Origin: Ruminiclostridium josui JCM 17888
GTDB taxonomy: Bacteria > Bacillota > Clostridia > Acetivibrionales > DSM-1351
Reading direction: 5' to 3'
DNA length: 64,000 nt
Assembly: GCF_000526495.1 (NCBI RefSeq)
Contig: NZ_JAGE01000001.1
Coordinates: 680,001-744,000 of the forward strand
A program made the translations under genes and the position numbers. Positions 20,403 to 29,419 of the stretch are shown piece after piece. A model generated the notes under the pieces. It did no database searches. It worked only from the letters and a program-made list of their open reading frames with translations, and was not told where the DNA came from. How positions within the stretch are numbered: the stretch's first letter is position 1; each line of letters starts with the position of its first letter.

Positions 20403-21262
20403 CTATTCTCCCACCTTCCGAATATGCCACATGGAAGTACCAGACCAGAGTTACTTACAGGTATTCCAACTTCGCCACTGCTATGTGTCCCTTTAAATCT
20501 TTTTCCAATAGTTTGCTTCAAAATATTAGTGAGTACTGTGGGTGAAAACCCTGTGGTATACGAGTTTATCAAGAAAAATAAAGGCCTGTCCGATAAAAGG
20601 CCCATACATTGCTCCACAAAGCCATACAGAGAATTTTCTATCTTCCATATCTCTCCTCCTGGCCCTCTACCATAGGAAGGCGGGTCCATTATAATTCCGT
20701 CATATTTTTTGCCTCTTCTTATTTCACGTTGTACAAATTTCATACAATCGTCGGTTATAAATCTAACCGGTCTGTCTGCCAAACCCGAAAGTGCAAGGTT
20801 TTCCTTTGCCCAATTTACCATTCCTTTTGCTGCATCTACGTGGCATACCTCAGCTCCTGCATATGCAGTTGCAACAGTGGCCCCTCCCGTATAGGCAAAA
20901 AGGTTAAGAACCTTGATAGGCCTGTTTGCCTTCTGAATACTATTTATCATCCACTTCCAGTTAACAGCTTGCTCTGGAAACAATCCTGTATGTTTAAAAC
21001 CAGTAGGCTCAATATAAAACTTCAAGTCATTAAATGATATTGTCCAACGTTTGGGAATCTTTTTCTTAAATTCCCATTGCCCTCCGCCGCTTTGACTTCT
21101 GTGATAATGTGCATCCGCCCTATCCCATATTTTTTTGTCCTTTATTGGCCAGATTATCTGAGGATCAGGTCTTCTAAGTATGACATTCCCCCATCGTTCA
21201 AGCTTTTCACCGTCTCCTGTCTCTATTAGTTCATATTCCTTCCATTCGTCTGCCAGTAACAT
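20399..21262 (-). CDS. Class I SAM-dependent rRNA methyltransferase (RlmI/RlmK-like)
   Basis: 287 residues with SAM motif I VLNLFAYTGGATVATAYAGA, HVDAAKGMVNWAKEN and the catalytic MDPPSYGRGPGG, matching the RlmI/RlmK C-terminal methyltransferase domain. The PUA domain of RlmI is missing. GGAGG precedes the ATG, and the stop overlaps the next pseudouridine synthase gene. The likely job is methylation of a 23S rRNA base (m5C or m7G-type), with the exact site unknown. Confidence 0.85.
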   Translation of the reverse strand: MLLADEWKEYELIETGDGEKLERWGNVILRRPDPQIIWPIKDKKIWDRADAHYHRSQSGGGQWEFKKKIPKRWTISFNDLKFYIEPTGFKHTGLFPEQAVNWKWMINSIQKANRPIKVLNLFAYTGGATVATAYAGAEVCHVDAAKGMVNWAKENLALSGLADRPVRFITDDCMKFVQREIRRGKKYDGIIMDPPSYGRGPGGEIWKIENSLYGFVEQCMGLLSDRPLFFLINSYTTGFSPTVLTNILKQTIGKRFKGTHSSGEVGIPVSNSGLVLPCGIFGRWENR

Positions 21263-21321
21263 TTATTTTCCTCCATTTATTTTTTCCTACATTAAATATA
21301 TACTGTATTTTAGTCCTAAAC

Positions 21322-21981
21322 CTATAGCTCTTCTCTGTATTTATTCATTAGATTTTTAAACAGCTCTGCACTTGTAGGCGGTGTATAGGTAATGGTGTTT
21401 GCTCCTGCTTCTATTGTCTCTCTTATACTATCTACTGTGGGTCCTCCCGTTGCAATTATGGGTACCTCAGGAAAGTTCTTGCGAATTTCCTTTACAACTG
21501 CAGGTGTTTTCCCAGCACATGATACATTAAGAATGGATGCTCCCGCATTCAGTCTGCCTTGTATATCTGTTTTTTCAGACGCGACGGTAACTACAATAGG
21601 AATATCTATCTTCATATTTAACTGTCTTATAATTTCATTTGGTGTGGGAGCGTTTACAACAACTCCTATTGCACCTTGAAATTCAGCATCCATTGCAATA
21701 TTTACAACTCTTTTACCGGTTGTGGTTCCTCCCCCTACTCCGCAAAACACGGGGATATCTGATGCAGTTATAATGGCATGAGTAATTATTGGCTGCGGTG
21801 TAAAAGGATACACTGCAATAACTGCATGGGCATTGCAATTCTTTATTATAGCAACATCAGTTGAAAACAGTAAAGACTTTATATTTTTTCCAAAAATATT
21901 TATTCCGCTGGCTTGATTTATAATTTCAGGTATTTTTACCATATGCTTTCGCAAGTTACCTTCAATTTCCGGTATGAACAT
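21322..21981 (-). CDS. TIM-barrel protein of unknown function (phosphate-binding barrel type)
   Basis: 219 residues. Regularly spaced strand-loop units (AIIKNCNAHAVIAVYP, IPVFCGVGGG, GAIGVVVNAP, IPIVVTVAS, PIIATGGPT) end in a C-terminal Gly-rich motif like the phosphate site of HisF/TrpF-type barrels. I know of conserved clostridial proteins annotated only as hydrolase, but cannot assign a reaction. The ATG at 21981 has GGAGG eight bases upstream, whereas the ATG at 21996 overlaps that site. It is a single gene, 60 bases upstream of the rRNA methyltransferase gene. Confidence 0.6.
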   Translation of the reverse strand: MFIPEIEGNLRKHMVKIPEIINQASGINIFGKNIKSLLFSTDVAIIKNCNAHAVIAVYPFTPQPIITHAIITASDIPVFCGVGGGTTTGKRVVNIAMDAEFQGAIGVVVNAPTPNEIIRQLNMKIDIPIVVTVASEKTDIQGRLNAGASILNVSCAGKTPAVVKEIRKNFPEVPIIATGGPTVDSIRETIEAGANTITYTPPTSAELFKNLMNKYREEL

Positions 21982-22053
21982 CCCATTATCCTCCATTAAA
22001 TATCTGGTACTATAATAACCTTTTTACATAAATTGCATACTTTGTTCACGTAA

Positions 22054-22085
22054 TAGTATACTAAAAAATTATAGACTAGTATACC
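22054..22085 (+). promoter_or_regulatory. Paired palindromes upstream of agmatinase
   Basis: TAGTATACTA (22054-22063) and TAGTATACC (22077-22085) begin 23 bases apart, about two helical turns, some 100 bases before the agmatinase ATG. The spacing suits a dimeric repressor, but the binding protein is unknown. Confidence 0.35.
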
Positions 22086-22181
22086 GACATTCCCATAATT
22101 TATTTAGGTATTGTAATTCAAACCAGTCATGGTAGAATTATATTCGTCTATTATTAAAAATAATAATAAGGAGTTTAATTT

Positions 22182-23045
22182 ATGATAAATAAGAATACTC
22201 TTCCAACAAATTTCCTTGGATGTGAAAGTTGCTTTGATGACTCAGATATTGTAATTTTCGGAGCTCCCTTCGATGGTACAACCACATTCAGGCCCGGCAC
22301 AAGATTTGCCCCTTCTGCCATGAGAATTGATTCTATTGGTCTTGAAACATACAGTCCTTACTTTGATGCCGATATTTCCGACTATAAAATTCATGATTAC
22401 GGTGACCTTGATCTTCCCTTTGGTTCACCAAATAAGGCTTTAGAAATGATATCTCAAACATCACGGTTAATCTTTGAAAATGGTAAAAAACCTCTTATGA
22501 TTGGCGGAGAACATCTTGTATCACTACCTTCAATTGAACAGGCTGCAAAAATATATCCTGAGCTCAGAATCATTCATTTTGATGCACATACTGATTTGAG
22601 AGAAGAATACATTGGAGAACCTTTATCACACTCAACAGTTATAAGAAGAGCATGGGATATTTTGGGAGACAATCGCATCTATCAGTTTGGTATAAGAAGC
22701 GGAACACGTGAGGAATTTTATTGGGCTAAGGATGGTCATACCAATCTTTGTCTTCATAATTTTGATACACTTTCAAATGCTGTGTCTCAAATAGGTACTT
22801 TTCCGATTTATCTTACAATAGATTTGGATGTTCTTGATCCTTCCATATTCTCAGGAACAGGTACTCCTGAAGCAGGAGGAGTTACATTCCTTGAATTGAT
22901 AAATGCACTTAAGAAAATATCCACATTAAATATAATAGGTGCAGATGTAGTTGAGCTGTCACCACATTATGATCATAGCGGTGCTTCTACTGCTGTTGCA
23001 TGTAAAGTTTTAAGGGAAGTAATTCTTACAATGCAGAATTTATAA
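22182..23045 (+). CDS. speB: Agmatinase (ureohydrolase)
   Basis: 287 residues, ureohydrolase family. It hydrolyses agmatine to putrescine and urea using two Mn ions. The metal ligands are visible in GGEHLVSLP (His), HFDAHTDLREEY (Asp-His-Asp) and TIDLDVLDP (Asp-x-Asp). The N-terminal FGAPFDGTTTFRPGTRFAP favours agmatinase over arginase. AAGGAG precedes the ATG. It is a single gene with its own terminator. Agmatine substrate preference is inferred, since guanidinobutyrase and formiminoglutamase are close relatives. Confidence 0.88.
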   Translation: MINKNTLPTNFLGCESCFDDSDIVIFGAPFDGTTTFRPGTRFAPSAMRIDSIGLETYSPYFDADISDYKIHDYGDLDLPFGSPNKALEMISQTSRLIFENGKKPLMIGGEHLVSLPSIEQAAKIYPELRIIHFDAHTDLREEYIGEPLSHSTVIRRAWDILGDNRIYQFGIRSGTREEFYWAKDGHTNLCLHNFDTLSNAVSQIGTFPIYLTIDLDVLDPSIFSGTGTPEAGGVTFLELINALKKISTLNIIGADVVELSPHYDHSGASTAVACKVLREVILTMQNL

Positions 23046-23059
23046 ATATTGCAAATATT

Positions 23060-23100
23060 AAGAACCCGTTATTCCTAAAATCTAGATAACGGGTTCTTTT
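23060..23100. terminator. Bidirectional terminator between speB and glnB
   Basis: AAGAACCCGTTAT pairs with ATAACGGGTTCTT, with T-rich tails on both sides, between convergent genes. Confidence 0.9.
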
Positions 23101-23116
23101 CTTATAGTATAAAGGT

Positions 23117-23482
<366 letters not shown>

Positions 23483-23493
23483 TTATTCTTTCA

Positions 23494-24747
23494 TTAATCC
23501 ATTCCAGTAAATGAAGGATATGCTGATTCACCATGTTGTGATATGTCAAGTCCCTCAGACTCTTCTCTAGGAGCAACTCTGATTTCCTTCATAATTAATT
23601 TAACTACAAACATAATAACTACTGTTCCTACTACAGCAAAAGCTATTGTTACTGCTATACTTATTATCTGTGCTACAAACAATCTTGTGTCTCCAAATAC
23701 GAGTCCATCCCACTGTGCTGCTGAGTTTATAGAGGATTTAGCAAACAATCCAGTTGCAATACCGCCCCATATGCCGCCGATTCCATGGCATCCAAAAGCA
23801 TCAAGTGCATCATCATACCCGAATTTTGGTTTTATAATACTCATTGAAAAGTAGCAGATAGGACTTACAATGGCTCCTATTATCAGTGATGCCCAAATAG
23901 GTACGAAACCTGCTCCCGGTGTTATTGCAACAAGACCAACAACAGCTCCAGTTGCTGCACCCAGCATAGTAGGCTTTCCTCTTGTAATCTTCTCAACTAC
24001 CATCCATGACAGAAGAGCCATTGCAGCAGATGTGTTTGTAGTAATTAATGCATGAACCGCTAACTCTCCGCTTCCTAATGCACTTCCAGCATTGAAACCA
24101 AACCATCCAAACCAGAGAACTGCTGTACCGATAAACACTAAAGGTATATTGTGGGGCTGATGCGAGGTCATTCCATAGCCCTTTCTCTTACCCAGTATAA
24201 TTGCTGCCACCAAACCTGAAACACCCGAACTTATATGAACTACATTACCTCCGGCAAAGTCTACAGCTCCGAGATTTCTTATAAATCCATCCACGCCCCA
24301 TACCATATGAGCCATTGGGTAATATACGATTAATGACCACAAGGTTATAAAAAGAACCAGTGATGAAAATTTCATTCTTTCAACTAATGCACCTGTAATA
24401 AGTGCCGGTGTTATTATTGCAAACATCATTTGAAAAGCTGCAAATAAAGTATGCGGTATAGTTCCTGCATAATCAGCATTCGGCTCACTTGACATATTTC
24501 TGAAAAATACCCAGTCAAAATTTCCTATGATTCCACCAAAATCTTTTCCGAATGACAAAGAATACCCTATAGCTACCCAGAGTACCGATGCAAGACCTGC
24601 AATAAAAAAGGATGCCATAATAGTACTTAATACATTTTTTCTTTTTACCATTCCTCCATAAAAGAGTGCTAAACCCGGTGTCATAAAGAATACTAAAGCA
24701 GTTGACACCAACATAAAGGCTGTATCGCCAGTGTTAATACTTCCCAT
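23494..24747 (-). CDS. amtB: Ammonium transporter
   Basis: 417 residues with about 11 membrane segments, Amt/Rh family. The pore twin histidines are present in NVVHISSGVSG (about H171) and DAFGCHGIGG. The N-terminal DTAFMLVSTALVFFMTPGLALFYGG is the family signature. There is no clear signal sequence. GGGGG precedes the ATG. The gene has its own promoter and a leader with a terminator and hexaloop hairpins, and it is followed by glnB. It imports ammonium when external levels are low. Confidence 0.96.
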   Translation of the reverse strand: MGSINTGDTAFMLVSTALVFFMTPGLALFYGGMVKRKNVLSTIMASFFIAGLASVLWVAIGYSLSFGKDFGGIIGNFDWVFFRNMSSEPNADYAGTIPHTLFAAFQMMFAIITPALITGALVERMKFSSLVLFITLWSLIVYYPMAHMVWGVDGFIRNLGAVDFAGGNVVHISSGVSGLVAAIILGKRKGYGMTSHQPHNIPLVFIGTAVLWFGWFGFNAGSALGSGELAVHALITTNTSAAMALLSWMVVEKITRGKPTMLGAATGAVVGLVAITPGAGFVPIWASLIIGAIVSPICYFSMSIIKPKFGYDDALDAFGCHGIGGIWGGIATGLFAKSSINSAAQWDGLVFGDTRLFVAQIISIAVTIAFAVVGTVVIMFVVKLIMKEIRVAPREESEGLDISQHGESAYPSFTGMD

Positions 24748-24792
24748 AATTTTTTACCCCCATATTTTTATAAATTAAACTGAAAAATATTT

Positions 24793-24844
24793 AATAAAAA
24801 AGCATGTAAAGAGACAGAATTATCCTCTTTTACACGCCATTGTG
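24793..24844 (-). promoter_or_regulatory. amtB leader: ANTAR-type P2 hairpin overlapping an intrinsic terminator
   Basis: On the minus strand CAC-AATGGC-GTG (24844 to 24833) forms a hexaloop hairpin with A at loop position 1 and G at 4. Its 3' part is also the 5' arm of a terminator: GCGTGTAAAAGAG pairs with CTCTTTACATGC (24837 to 24802) and is followed by TTTTTTATT. The hairpin and the terminator cannot form together. This is the arrangement by which ANTAR proteins stop termination. It lies 45 bases before the amtB start. Confidence 0.7.
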
Positions 24845-24884
24845 AATGAATTAATATAAAACTCTTATAAAATACAGAAAGCTA

Positions 24885-24934
24885 CTTAATAAATCAAATT
24901 TATAAACTTTGATTTATAAGCAGCCTCATTGCTG
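24885..24934 (-). promoter_or_regulatory. amtB leader: ANTAR-type P1 hairpin and linker hairpin
   Basis: CAGC-AATGAG-GCTG (24934 to 24921) matches the recalled 13-base ANTAR target form AGC-AANGRR-GCU. It is followed by an A/T hairpin with TAAATCAAA/TTTGATTTA arms, which could bring P1 close to P2 downstream. This is the only leader in the window where both hexaloop hairpins are evident. Confidence 0.65.
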
Positions 24935-24968
24935 TTTTTGATATTAAATTGATTAATAATATGCAGTA

Positions 24969-24997
24969 ATACTACCATTTGATATTAATAATTTCAA
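24969..24997 (-). promoter_or_regulatory. amtB promoter
   Basis: TTGAAA (24992-24997) and TAGTAT (24969-24974) are 17 bases apart on the minus strand, just after the ANTAR regulator gene. It would let amtB-glnB be transcribed separately from glnA. Confidence 0.45.
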
Positions 24998-25006
24998 GTA
25001 ATTTAT

Positions 25007-25576
25007 TTAAAAACTCTGAATAATTTCCTCAGCTACTTTTAACTGTGATGTTCTTGTATCCATTGCTCTCTTCTGAATATATCTATGCGCTTGAGGTTCT
25101 GTCATATTCATCTTTTCTACAAGAATCCATTTCGCTTTTTCTATAATCTTCCGATCCTTCATCTTCTTTTCAAGATCTTCGTTTATAGTTTTTAATCCCA
25201 CTAATGACTTTCTAGACTGAACAGCAAATCTGGCTGTTTGTAACAAAATCATTTTGTTTATTGGCTTAGGCAGTATTAACGCTCCTACTTTCTCAAGCTT
25301 ATACTGCATATCCTCAAGATTTTCATGTTTAGCCAATACTACTATTCCTGCATCTGTATTGTCTGCAATATCTAAAATAAAATCAGTTCCAAGTTCATCC
25401 TGTAAAGGTGAATTAACCAATATCAGTTCAGGTTCAAAAAAATCAAGTTTACGTCTGGCAGCACTTGCCGATAACGAGTATTCCGCAGACGAATATCCCT
25501 GCTGTAGCATGAGGGCTCTGATTTCTTTGATTAACTCCGGCTTACTGCATACTATAAGAATCCCTCCTGCACTCAT
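25007..25576 (-). CDS. ANTAR-domain antitermination regulator with degenerate receiver
   Basis: 189 residues. The N-terminal receiver-like domain (about 1-120) lacks the phosphorylation machinery: the acidic pair is missing (VCSKP) and the acceptor Asp is replaced by Asn (ILVNSPL, N55). A coiled coil (KTINEDLEKKMKDRK) leads to a C-terminal ANTAR domain (about 130-189) with AKWILVEKMNMTEPQAHRYIQKRAMD and the final TRTSQLKVAEEII. ANTAR proteins bind hexaloop RNA hairpins and prevent termination, as in AmiR, NasR and EutV. It lies directly after glnA and before the amtB leader. Start chosen at ATG 25576, following GGAGGTGA. I infer control by protein contact (PII, GlnA or a ligand) rather than phosphorylation. 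Confidence 0.88.
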   Translation of the reverse strand: MSAGGILIVCSKPELIKEIRALMLQQGYSSAEYSLSASAARRKLDFFEPELILVNSPLQDELGTDFILDIADNTDAGIVVLAKHENLEDMQYKLEKVGALILPKPINKMILLQTARFAVQSRKSLVGLKTINEDLEKKMKDRKIIEKAKWILVEKMNMTEPQAHRYIQKRAMDTRTSQLKVAEEIIQSF

Positions 25577-25638
25577 TGGCATCACCTCCATTTGAATGGG
25601 GAATAATTATAGCTAATTATACTGCTGTAATCTGTCAA

Positions 25639-26964
25639 TTAATATGCAGTAAGGTAATTATCTATCTCCCAAGGATGAACTGTACTGTTGTAGTTAGCCC
25701 ACTCAAGTTCTTTAGCGGATATATACTTTGAATATATGTGTTCTCCTAAAACTTCCTTGATATAAGTATCCTTTTTCATCTCTTCCAATGCTAAATAAAG
25801 ATTAGAAGGAAGTCGTTGTATCTTCAATTCTTTCTCCTGTTCAGGAGAAAGGTTATAAGTATTAGTATCAACAGGTTCAGGTATTTCCATTTTCTTTTGC
25901 AATCCATCCAAGCCTGCTTCCAGAATCAGTGCCAATGTAAGATACGGATTACAGGATGGGTCAGGACTCCTTAATTCTATTCTGGTTGCTTCACCCTTTG
26001 GTGCAGGAATTCTTAAAAGAGGACTTCTGTTCATATGAGACCATGCAATATGAATAGGAGCCTCAAATCCGGGTACAAACCTTTTGTATGAGTTTACCAG
26101 TGGATTTGCAACTGCCGTGAATCCCTTTACATGTTCCAATATACCCGCCGCAAACATTTTTGCGGTGTCGGATATATCCCTACTGTCTTCACCTGCACTA
26201 AAAAGGTTTTTGCCGTCTTTAAACAGAGACATGTTTATGTGCATACCGGAGCCATAGTCATTATATATTGGTTTTGGCATAAAGGTTGCATGAAGCCCGT
26301 TTCTTTGTGCAACAATTTTGACTACTGTTTTGAATGTCATTATTCTGTCAGCAGCAGTCATAACATCACTGTACCTGAAATCAACCTCATGCTGTCCGGC
26401 TGCATTTTCATGATGTGATGCCTCTGTTTCAAAACCCATATCTTCAAGGACCATGCAAATTTCTCTTCTGCAATTTTCGCCTAAATCAGCAGGAGCAACA
26501 TCGAAATAACCCGCTGAGTCATGAGGTTTTGTTGTAGGCATACCATCAGCATCTATATTAAAAAGGAAAAATTCGCACTCTGAACCTATATTAAACGTAT
26601 ATCCTTGTTTTTTTGCCTTTTCGGCAGATCTTTTTAAGATGTATCTTGGGTCTCCCATAAACTGTGAGCCATCATAATTCTTAATATCGCATATAAATCT
26701 TGCTACCTTGCCATGCTGCGGTCTCCATGGAATAATGGAAAATGTATTGAGATCCGGAAACAGCAGCATATCTGACGATTCCACCTCGGAAAATCCCGCA
26801 ATGGCAGATGCATCAAAAATTACCCCTTCATCAAGAGCTCTCTCAAGTAGTTGTGAATTTATAGCTATATTTTTCATTCTGCCGAATATATCTGAAAACT
26901 GCAGTCTGATGAATTTAACATCATTTTGCTCTATAAATTTCAAAACATCGTTCTTAGTAGCCAT
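25639..26964 (-). CDS. glnA: Glutamine synthetase, type I
   Basis: 441 residues, GSI-alpha size. It ligates ammonium to glutamate with ATP in a dodecamer. Visible sites include GSECEFFLF, the NAAGQHEVDFRY metal/glutamate region, YGSGMHINMSLF and RIELRSPDPSCNPYLTLA. The adenylylation Tyr region of GSI-beta is absent, as expected for Firmicutes. It follows the split glutamate synthase genes by 50 bases and is followed by the ANTAR regulator, so GS, GOGAT and regulator share one operon driven from about 32.2 kb. It is one of two glutamine synthetases in the window. Confidence 0.97.
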   Translation of the reverse strand: MATKNDVLKFIEQNDVKFIRLQFSDIFGRMKNIAINSQLLERALDEGVIFDASAIAGFSEVESSDMLLFPDLNTFSIIPWRPQHGKVARFICDIKNYDGSQFMGDPRYILKRSAEKAKKQGYTFNIGSECEFFLFNIDADGMPTTKPHDSAGYFDVAPADLGENCRREICMVLEDMGFETEASHHENAAGQHEVDFRYSDVMTAADRIMTFKTVVKIVAQRNGLHATFMPKPIYNDYGSGMHINMSLFKDGKNLFSAGEDSRDISDTAKMFAAGILEHVKGFTAVANPLVNSYKRFVPGFEAPIHIAWSHMNRSPLLRIPAPKGEATRIELRSPDPSCNPYLTLALILEAGLDGLQKKMEIPEPVDTNTYNLSPEQEKELKIQRLPSNLYLALEEMKKDTYIKEVLGEHIYSKYISAKELEWANYNSTVHPWEIDNYLTAY

Positions 26965-27014
26965 TTTCCCACCTCTTTCCTTTTCTTTCTTATTATTAGT
27001 ATTTTACACAATTA

Positions 27015-27734
27015 TTAATTATGTGTATATAGTTGTTTATACGGATTTTTGGTATTTGCAGTCAGCTTTATGAAATTTGATTTTAGTATATCCTTTTTAT
27101 CATATCCAAAACTATTACAAAAATCCTCTACTATGCCATCAATCTGCTTTTTGTCTTCTTCCGTTGCAAAGGTTGCAGAAACCTGCGGAGGAAGTCCCTG
27201 GGGAATATCATTACATCTCAAGTATATGGCACCACCATGCATTCCAGTACCACAAAAATTACCAACCGGAATTCCTTCCACACCTATTCCAAGTACAACG
27301 ATTATTCCACCTGCCTGATATTCGCCCAAAAAGTCGCCGGTTTTACCTCCAACTACCACAACAGGTTTTTGATCCTTGTATTCTTTCATGTGTATTCCTA
27401 CACGGTAGCCAGCATTTCCCTTTATAAGGATTTTACCGCCGCGCATACCATAACCTGTGGTGTCACCGCAGTTACCGTGGATTATTATCGACCCTTCATT
27501 CATTGTATCTCCTGTAGCATCCTGAGCATTACCGTTAACTATTACATCTGCGCCATCCATATATGAGCCCAGGGCATTTCCTGGAGTACCATTTATAGTT
27601 ATAGTCTTTCCCTTAATTCCACAGCCTATATATCTTTGTCCATATACCTCGTCGAGTATTATCTCTTTATCAGCGGTATTTCTTATCTGTTCATTAATTT
27701 CGGTATAGTAAGTATCACCAACTGTAATCCTCAT
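27015..27734 (-). CDS. Glutamate synthase GXGXG-domain subunit
   Basis: 239 residues forming the right-handed beta-helix (GXGXG) domain normally found at the C terminus of the large glutamate synthase subunit. Repeated turns such as GNALGSYMDGADVIVNG, GNCGDTTGYGMRGGKILIKG and GGKTGDFLGEYQAGG show the repeat. It stabilises the tunnel that passes ammonia between the glutaminase and synthase sites. I start at ATG 27734 after GGGAGGG; a longer frame to 27779 overlaps the upstream gene. It is the last of five genes that together make a split archaeal-type glutamate synthase. Confidence 0.9.
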   Translation of the reverse strand: MRITVGDTYYTEINEQIRNTADKEIILDEVYGQRYIGCGIKGKTITINGTPGNALGSYMDGADVIVNGNAQDATGDTMNEGSIIIHGNCGDTTGYGMRGGKILIKGNAGYRVGIHMKEYKDQKPVVVVGGKTGDFLGEYQAGGIIVVLGIGVEGIPVGNFCGTGMHGGAIYLRCNDIPQGLPPQVSATFATEEDKKQIDGIVEDFCNSFGYDKKDILKSNFIKLTANTKNPYKQLYTHN

Positions 27735-27735
27735 A

Positions 27736-28965
27736 TTACTTCCCTCCCGCCAATTTCTGCATCCTAGCCTTTTTATCAAACACCATGAGCTGAGGATTCA
27801 TTTTTAATAAATTGCTGTCAATCTCATCCATCGGGATTTTTTCTCGTATCAGTGAAGTATAAATCCCTGCTCTGTCTATTTCCCCTATAAGTATAAAACC
27901 TTTTAGCAGCCCATCTGAGAAAAACATTCTTTTATAGTTATTTTCATTAATTTCTTCGTAACATTCACCTTCCATAGCTCCCGCAGTTAACATGTGTAAA
28001 CCAAAGAAACCTATGGCATTCATGGGCATTGCAGTATCAAAGGTTTGATTTCCGCCAGCCATATTTATTCCGGCTGTTTCACCCTGGAAATATGCATTTG
28101 GAAGAAGTGCAAGTATCTTGCTCTGTCCTGTGCAAATGTCTAAGCTTTCAGTGCAATCACCAGCGGCATATATGTCTTTCAATGTTGTTTCCTGACGGTT
28201 ATCTGTAACAATCCCCCTGTTTACTTCTCCTCCGGCATCCTTGACCAATCCAGTGTTTGGCCTTACGCCAACTGCTACTATCAAAACGTCATATGGCAAT
28301 TCTTTTCCGGATTTAAGTACTACTGTGTTTTCTTTTACTGCTGATGCAGCGTCATTTAGTAAAAACTTTATTCCTTCTTTTTCTATATGTTTCTGTACCA
28401 TAGATGCACCTGCTGCATCAAGAATACTTGGAAGAACTCTGTCAGCAAGGTCAACAACAGTAATATCCTCGCACACTTCATGAAGTCCTTCTGCAGCCTT
28501 TAATCCGATAAGACCAGCACCCATTATTACAACCTTTGAGTCCCTATTTACCGCTTCCTTTACACCCTTTGCACTATCCCACTTGAGAAAAGTAAAAACA
28601 TTTTTAGCATCATTCAAGCCTTCAACAGGAGGTACAAACGGTGATGATCCTGTGGCTACCAATAGCTTGTCGTATTCAACAGTACTTCCATCCTCAAGCA
28701 CAACTTTCTTTACATCTGTATCTATTTGTACTGCCTTCTTTCCTAAAATAGCAGTACAATTATTTTTTTCATAAAAATCACTGCTTCTGTAATACATCTT
28801 GTCATCAGTTACTTTGCCCTTTAACCAATATGATATAAGCGGGCGGGAGTACGTAAAATGTGGTTCATCCGATATCAAAGTAATTGATGATTCCCCATCT
28901 ACACTACGGATTCCGCTGACACAACCTATTGCAGCAGCTGAATTTCCAATAATCACATACTTCAC
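27736..28965 (-). CDS. FAD/NAD(P)-dependent oxidoreductase of the split glutamate synthase
   Basis: 409 residues, a pyridine nucleotide-disulphide oxidoreductase fold. VIIGNSAAAIGCVSGI is the FAD loop, VVIMGAGLIGLKAAEGL the NAD(P) loop, and IYAAGDCTE the C-terminal FAD motif. There is no redox-active CxxC pair. It resembles the NirB/rubredoxin-reductase-like subunit encoded in split glutamate synthase operons and would deliver electrons through the ferredoxin-like subunit encoded just upstream. The start is GTG, following GGGG. The next gene starts one base after its stop. Confidence 0.85.
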   Translation of the reverse strand: MKYVIIGNSAAAIGCVSGIRSVDGESSITLISDEPHFTYSRPLISYWLKGKVTDDKMYYRSSDFYEKNNCTAILGKKAVQIDTDVKKVVLEDGSTVEYDKLLVATGSSPFVPPVEGLNDAKNVFTFLKWDSAKGVKEAVNRDSKVVIMGAGLIGLKAAEGLHEVCEDITVVDLADRVLPSILDAAGASMVQKHIEKEGIKFLLNDAASAVKENTVVLKSGKELPYDVLIVAVGVRPNTGLVKDAGGEVNRGIVTDNRQETTLKDIYAAGDCTESLDICTGQSKILALLPNAYFQGETAGINMAGGNQTFDTAMPMNAIGFFGLHMLTAGAMEGECYEEINENNYKRMFFSDGLLKGFILIGEIDRAGIYTSLIREKIPMDEIDSNLLKMNPQLMVFDKKARMQKLAGGK

Positions 28966-28971
28966 TTAAAA

Positions 28972-29403
28972 TCAACCCCTTTCCTCATATACAATAGCTA
29001 AATTCGGGCAGTTTTCTGCACAAGCCGGTTTTCCGCTCTCAATACACAGGTCACACTTTTTAATGGCCTTTTCTTTTCCGGGTATAACCGAACCATATGG
29101 ACAAACAAGAATACAAGTATAGCAGCCCACGCATCTTGACTCATCAACAAATACTCTTCCGTCTTCATCCTTCTGCATTGCTCCAGTAATACATGATTTC
29201 ACACATAAAGGTGTTTCACAATGTCTGCAGGATACGGCAAAATTAATGCTGTCTCCCTCTTCAATTGTCAAGCGTGGCTGTGGCTTCGAATCTCCCGAAA
29301 AAGCCTTTACCATATCTTTCTTTCCGCTATGTGCAAATGCACAATAGTATTCGCAAAGATGACATCCCAAACATCTGTCTTCATTTACATATATTTTTTT
29401 CAT
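28972..29403 (-). CDS. Four-cluster ferredoxin subunit of the split glutamate synthase
   Basis: 143 residues with four cysteine sets: CLGCHLCEYYC, CRHCETPLCVKSC, CVGCYTCILVCP and CDLCIESGKPACAENC. They predict four 4Fe-4S clusters of the DmsB/HycB polyferredoxin type. In the five-gene glutamate synthase arrangement such a protein links the flavoprotein reductase to the FMN synthase subunit. It lies between those two genes with short spacers of 6 and 16 bases. AAGGGGTGA precedes the ATG. Confidence 0.88.
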   Translation of the reverse strand: MKKIYVNEDRCLGCHLCEYYCAFAHSGKKDMVKAFSGDSKPQPRLTIEEGDSINFAVSCRHCETPLCVKSCITGAMQKDEDGRVFVDESRCVGCYTCILVCPYGSVIPGKEKAIKKCDLCIESGKPACAENCPNLAIVYEERG

Positions 29404-29419
29404 CTTAAATCTTCACCCC

